Positions 60,506 through 64,000 of a DNA stretch of 64,000 nt are shown in pieces (position 1 is the first letter of the stretch; every line of letters begins with the position of its first letter). The stretch comes from Natronospira sp. GTDB taxonomy: Bacteria; Pseudomonadota; Gammaproteobacteria; Natronospirales; Natronospiraceae. The notes beneath the pieces are model-generated. The model searched no databases. It saw nothing but the letters and a program-made list of their open reading frames with translations, and was not told the origin of the DNA. The DNA is taken from contig PWMQ01000097.1 of assembly GCA_003558125.1 (NCBI GenBank), forward strand, positions 1 through 64,000, given 5' to 3'. Made by a program: the position numbers and the translations under genes.

Positions 60506-62188
60506 GTCTTCCTTGGCGTCGGGGTCGTCTTCCCGGAGTTTGCGGCGGAGGATCTTGCCCACGTTGGTCTTGGGCAGCTCCTCACCAAAGGCCACTTTCT
60601 TGGGCACCTTGTAGCCGGTCAGATTACGGCGGCAGTGCTCGATGATGTCTTCTTCGGTAAGATTCTCGTCCTTGCGCACCACCCAAAGCTTCACCACCTC
60701 ACCGGATTTTTCATCCGGAATGCCAATGGCAGCGACCTCGAGCACACCCTCCATCTCGGCGACCACATCTTCAATCTCATTGGGATACACATTGAAACCG
60801 GAGACGTTGATCATGTCCTTCTTGCGATCGACGATATAGAAATAGCCGCGTTCATCCATCTTCGCGACATCACCCGTCTTGAAGAAGCCGTCTTCGGTGA
60901 AGGAGGCCTCGGTCTCGTCAGGCCGATTCAGATATTCCTTCATCACCTGCGGCCCGCGAACCGCCAACTCACCCGCCTCACCCGGCGGCAAGGCCTTGCC
61001 CTCTTCATCAAGAATCACAACCTCGGTATTGGGGATGGGAAGTCCGATGCTGCCGTTGAACTGCTTCAAATTGAGGGGGCTGATGGTCACAGCCGGTGAT
61101 GTTTCGGTCAAACCATAAGCCTCAAGCAGGGGGGCGCCCGTTCGCTTCTGCCAGCGTTCAGCGACCGCACGCTGAACAGCCATGCCGCCACCCAGGGCCA
61201 ACTTCAGTTTACTGAAGTCGATGGACTCAAATTCCGGATGATTCATCAGGGCATTGAAAAGGGTGTTTACGCCCGTAATGGCGGTGAAGCCGGATTTGCG
61301 AATGGACTTGATGAAGGCGGGAACATCCCGCGGATTGGTAATAAGGAGATTCTTTCCACCCACCCGCATGAATACCATGCAGTTCGCGGTCAGGGAGAAG
61401 ATGTGATAAAGCGGCAGAGCGGTCACGATGATCTCCCGCCCCTCCTCAATCTCGTTGCTGAGCCAGGCGGCCGCCTGCTGCATGTTGGCGACCATGTTGC
61501 CATGGGTCAGCACCGCCCCCTTGGCCAGTCCCGTGGTGCCCCCGGTGTATTGGAGAAAGGCCACATCATCCCGAGTCAGGCTGACTTCTTCCAGTGTCTG
61601 CCATTTACCTTCCGATAAAGCACGTTCAAAGTTCTGGGCAGAGGGGATATCCCAGTCCGGGACCATCTTCTTGACATGCTTGACCACAAGATTGACCAGC
61701 ATGGACTTGGGGAAACCCAGCATGTCACCAAGGCGGGTGGTCAGGACCGAACGAACATCCGTTTCATCCACAACTTCCTGCAGCGTACTGCAGAAGTTCT
61801 CGACGATGACGATGGCCTTGGCCCCGGAATCGCTTAACTGGTGCTTGAGTTCACGCGCGGTGTAAAGGGGGTTGACGTTCACAACGGTGAGGCCGGCCCG
61901 GAGGATACCGAACATGGCAACCGGATACTGCAGGCAGTTGGGCATCATGACCGCCACCGGGTCACCCTTCTGCAAGCCCAGGACCTTCTGCAGATAGGCG
62001 GCGAAATATCGACTGCGCTGATCCAGCTCCGCGTAGGTGACTACCGCACCCATGTTCTCGAAGGCCGGCAGGTCACGATACTTGCGAACGCTTTCCTCAA
62101 AGATGTCCTTGATTGACTGATAGGCTTCCACGTCCGCCTCGGCGGGCACGCCTTCGGGGTATTCTTTCAGCCAGACCTTGTCGACCAT
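60503..62188 (-). CDS. fadD: Long-chain fatty acid-CoA ligase
   Basis: Activates fatty acids to acyl-CoA for degradation. The 561-aa protein has FLQYTGGTTGLAKGAVLTHG (AMP/P-loop motif), MFGILRAGLTVVNVNPLYTA, EAYGLTETSPAVTISPL, FFKTGDVAKMDERGYFYIVD, KDMINVSGFNVYPNEIE and the catalytic lysine region NVGKILRRKLRE. Full length. It is the gene downstream of the MerR regulator, with a gap of 133 bases that should hold its promoter. Confidence 0.94.
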   Translation of the reverse strand: MVDKVWLKEYPEGVPAEADVEAYQSIKDIFEESVRKYRDLPAFENMGAVVTYAELDQRSRYFAAYLQKVLGLQKGDPVAVMMPNCLQYPVAMFGILRAGLTVVNVNPLYTARELKHQLSDSGAKAIVIVENFCSTLQEVVDETDVRSVLTTRLGDMLGFPKSMLVNLVVKHVKKMVPDWDIPSAQNFERALSEGKWQTLEEVSLTRDDVAFLQYTGGTTGLAKGAVLTHGNMVANMQQAAAWLSNEIEEGREIIVTALPLYHIFSLTANCMVFMRVGGKNLLITNPRDVPAFIKSIRKSGFTAITGVNTLFNALMNHPEFESIDFSKLKLALGGGMAVQRAVAERWQKRTGAPLLEAYGLTETSPAVTISPLNLKQFNGSIGLPIPNTEVVILDEEGKALPPGEAGELAVRGPQVMKEYLNRPDETEASFTEDGFFKTGDVAKMDERGYFYIVDRKKDMINVSGFNVYPNEIEDVVAEMEGVLEVAAIGIPDEKSGEVVKLWVVRKDENLTEEDIIEHCRRNLTGYKVPKKVAFGEELPKTNVGKILRRKLREDDPDAKED

Positions 62189-62321
62189 GGTGCTCTCCTC
62201 GGGGTTTCGGGCAGCGGTGCCCGGTCGCCTTCAGGCTCAACCGATGCGGAAAATTATCCGATAGGTATAGCATTCGCCCGCCTGCGGGAGCAAGGCGAGC
62301 GGCGGGAAGTGACTTGCAATC

Positions 62322-63239
62322 TCAGGCGACGCCAGCCCGGCCCCGTGCATCGAGGTGCTCGCGCATCAAGCGCAGACCGGTTTCAATCTCGTCACCGAGG
62401 AAGATGGCACCGGCGTCGGTGATCTTTTCGATGGCCTCATCGCTGAAGCGACCACCAACAAACACAGGAACCTTCACGGCTTCCACCAGGCTCACCAGAG
62501 ACTGACTCAGGGTTTCCTCCGCCGGCTCGGTGGAGGATGACAGGACGACGGCGTCACCGCGCGACCGTGATACCGCGAGCGGAATTTCCTCCAGTGGCAG
62601 ATTGGCCCCCAGCAAAACGGTGTCATAAGCGCGGGTACTGGCCGCCAGGGCGAACAAGAGCAGGCCAATCTCATGATACTGCTCCGGCAGGCAGGCCATC
62701 ACCAGGCGACTGCCACCGATGTGTCGGGGACGATGATGAAAACGGGCGCCAAGCTTGTTTCGCAGGTAACAGCCGAAGAAATGCTCTTCCGCCACACTGC
62801 CTTCACCGCTTTCCCATCGGCGCCCGATCTCCTCCAACATGGGGACAACGAGAAGGCGGGTAACCACATTGACCGGATACAGGGCAAGGGCCTCATTGTA
62901 GACGTCTTCCAGGCTGGCCTCGTCGAAGGTCGCGATGGCCTTGATCATGTTGGCCCGATACTGCTGCCACTTGTCGTCGTGGGCTTCCGAGACATCTTGG
63001 CTCTGCTCCGTCTCCAGGGCACTGCGGACCTGGCCGATGGACATGCCCCGGTCCAGAAGGTCCAGGACGCGGCTGATCAGATCGATATCCTGGCGGCTGT
63101 AGAGACGATGGCCCTTGGGTGTCCGCTGTGGCTTTATCAGGCCATAGCGACGTTCCCAGGCTCGGAGGGTCACCGGGTTGACTCCCGTGAGGCGGGAGAC
63201 GGTTCGGATCGGTACCAATTCCTTGCGCGGATCAACCAT
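62322..63239 (-). CDS. MerR-type regulator with cobalamin-binding domain (CarH/LitR-like)
   Basis: The 305-aa protein has an N-terminal MerR helix-turn-helix (LVPIRTVSRLTGVNPVTLRA, WERRYGLIKPQRTPKGHRLY) and a helical domain with the motif WESGEGSVAEEH, which fits the W-x9-EH signature of B12-dependent photoreceptors such as CarH and LitR. A Rossmann-like cobalamin domain follows. There the expected DxHxxG is read as QYHEIG, so the histidine is kept but the acidic residue two before it is not. A light- or B12-responsive regulator is a reasonable inference. GAAGG before the ATG decides the start at 63239. Divergent from the HAD gene. Confidence 0.85.
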   Translation of the reverse strand: MVDPRKELVPIRTVSRLTGVNPVTLRAWERRYGLIKPQRTPKGHRLYSRQDIDLISRVLDLLDRGMSIGQVRSALETEQSQDVSEAHDDKWQQYRANMIKAIATFDEASLEDVYNEALALYPVNVVTRLLVVPMLEEIGRRWESGEGSVAEEHFFGCYLRNKLGARFHHRPRHIGGSRLVMACLPEQYHEIGLLLFALAASTRAYDTVLLGANLPLEEIPLAVSRSRGDAVVLSSSTEPAEETLSQSLVSLVEAVKVPVFVGGRFSDEAIEKITDAGAIFLGDEIETGLRLMREHLDARGRAGVA

Positions 63240-63394
63240 GGGCGGCAACCTTCTCAATGACGGTTTGGTCCAAGCACTGCCCTGGCGAGCATCCGGGCCG
63301 ATCATGCGTGGATAAAGCTTGCCCAATATTATACATTGATAGTACATCCATTACAGCATTTTGACGAGCCGGCTGTCGCCACGGCCCACCGCCC

Positions 63395-64000
63395 ATGACC
63401 CGTATCCAGGCCATCAGCTTTGACCTCGACGACACCCTTTGGCCGGTGGCGCCGGTCATTACCGCGGCGGAGCAGGCCGTGCACGATTTCTTCGCCAGCC
63501 AAGCCCCCACCGTCGCCGAACGCTTTGACGTGGCGGGGCTCCGGGACCTGAGAGTCTCGTTAGCCCGTGAGCTGCCCCACCTGGCCCATGATCTCAGTCT
63601 CATGCGCCGCCTGTCCCTGGAGCGGGCCTGCCAAATCAGCGGCGTGTCGACAGATCTCGCCGAACCGGCGTTCCAGGTGTTTTTCCAGGCCCGCAACCGG
63701 GTCGAGTGGTATCCGGATGTGGCTGCGACCCTGGGCCGCCTGGCCCAACGCTTTCCTTTGGTGGCCCTGACCAATGGCAACGCCGACCTCCAACTGACCG
63801 GGCTCGCCGAGTGGTTCCGCTTCTCCCTGTCCGCTATCGAGGTGGGCGCGGCCAAACCCGATCCTGCAATGTTTCATGCCGCCGCCGATCGTCTGGCTCT
63901 GGCGCCGGAACAGATCCTTCACGTTGGGGATGACCCAGGCTGTGACCTTGCCGGTGCCCACTCGGCCGGCTTTCAGGCAGTGTTGATTGATCGCCAGGGC
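63395..64000 (+). CDS. HAD superfamily hydrolase, partial
   Basis: A 202-codon frame from the ATG to the window end, without a stop codon, so the C-terminus is missing. It has HAD motif I in ISFDLDDTLWPVAP, motif II in VALTNGNADL, the lysine in GAAKPDPAMF and motif III/IV in HVGDDPGCDLAGAHSAGFQA. It resembles the YigB/phosphoglycolate phosphatase-like group with a helical cap. The substrate cannot be told. No clear ribosome site precedes the ATG (upstream CGGCCCACCGCCC). Confidence 0.85.
   Translation, partial: MTRIQAISFDLDDTLWPVAPVITAAEQAVHDFFASQAPTVAERFDVAGLRDLRVSLARELPHLAHDLSLMRRLSLERACQISGVSTDLAEPAFQVFFQARNRVEWYPDVAATLGRLAQRFPLVALTNGNADLQLTGLAEWFRFSLSAIEVGAAKPDPAMFHAAADRLALAPEQILHVGDDPGCDLAGAHSAGFQAVLIDRQG

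Overview
The window reads as a chromosomal segment of a gammaproteobacterium with high G+C (roughly 60-65% by eye). The gene orders support this: bioB-F-H-C-D, yicC-gmk-rpoZ-spoT-ridA-recG, pilMNOPQ with aroK-aroB, and ubiC-ubiA. The aspartokinase-diaminopimelate decarboxylase fusion (lysC-lysA) is best known from Xanthomonadales and relatives. The very acidic surface lipoprotein and D/E-rich domains would suit a salt-tolerant organism of that neighbourhood. That placement is inference. No rRNA, tRNA, CRISPR array, complete transposase or phage gene was recognised.

Layout. 1-8800: an aa3-type cytochrome c oxidase locus read leftwards (DUF2244, coxB, coxA, a 44-aa membrane protein, ctaG, coxC, then SURF1, a SCO-like protein, ctaA and ctaB for heme A), with a small DUF2909 gene on the other strand. 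8900-15640: biotin synthesis (bioB, bioF, bioH, bioC, bioD). It is split by a lower-G+C insert holding a secreted protein of unknown function and a dispersed palindromic element. bioD carries an in-frame amber codon. 15740-19230: comF and the lysC-lysA fusion. 19630-25340: an envelope lipoprotein operon (COG3014-like lipoprotein, LpoB, two LPP20-like lipoproteins, a transglutaminase-like protein). 25570-31520: a UMF1-type MFS transporter, ubiC-ubiA and a large beta-propeller diguanylate cyclase. 31500-38290: recG, ridA, spoT, rpoZ, gmk, yicC. 38460-44300: a PP2C phosphatase, rph, rdgB, hemW, a 63-aa zinc-ribbon protein, rpmE and gltA. 44830-48130: an unrecognised 206-aa protein and penicillin-binding protein 1A. 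48460-58300: pilMNOPQ, an Ig-like/EF-hand lipoprotein, aroK, aroB and a dGTPase-like protein. 58360-64000: pyrF, hemE, fadD, a B12-binding MerR regulator with the CarH/LitR W-x9-EH motif, and a HAD hydrolase cut by the window end.

Most of the window is ordinary core metabolism. The unusual material is (a) the interrupted bioD; (b) two copies of a composite palindromic element (about 11285-11638 and 44423-44776) whose long hairpin arms differ in sequence but keep their pairing, and whose inner module is inverted between copies; (c) several other intergenic palindrome families; (d) the gene inserted in the biotin operon; (e) the lipoprotein placed between pilQ and aroK; and (f) a long, potentially structured leader in front of gltA.
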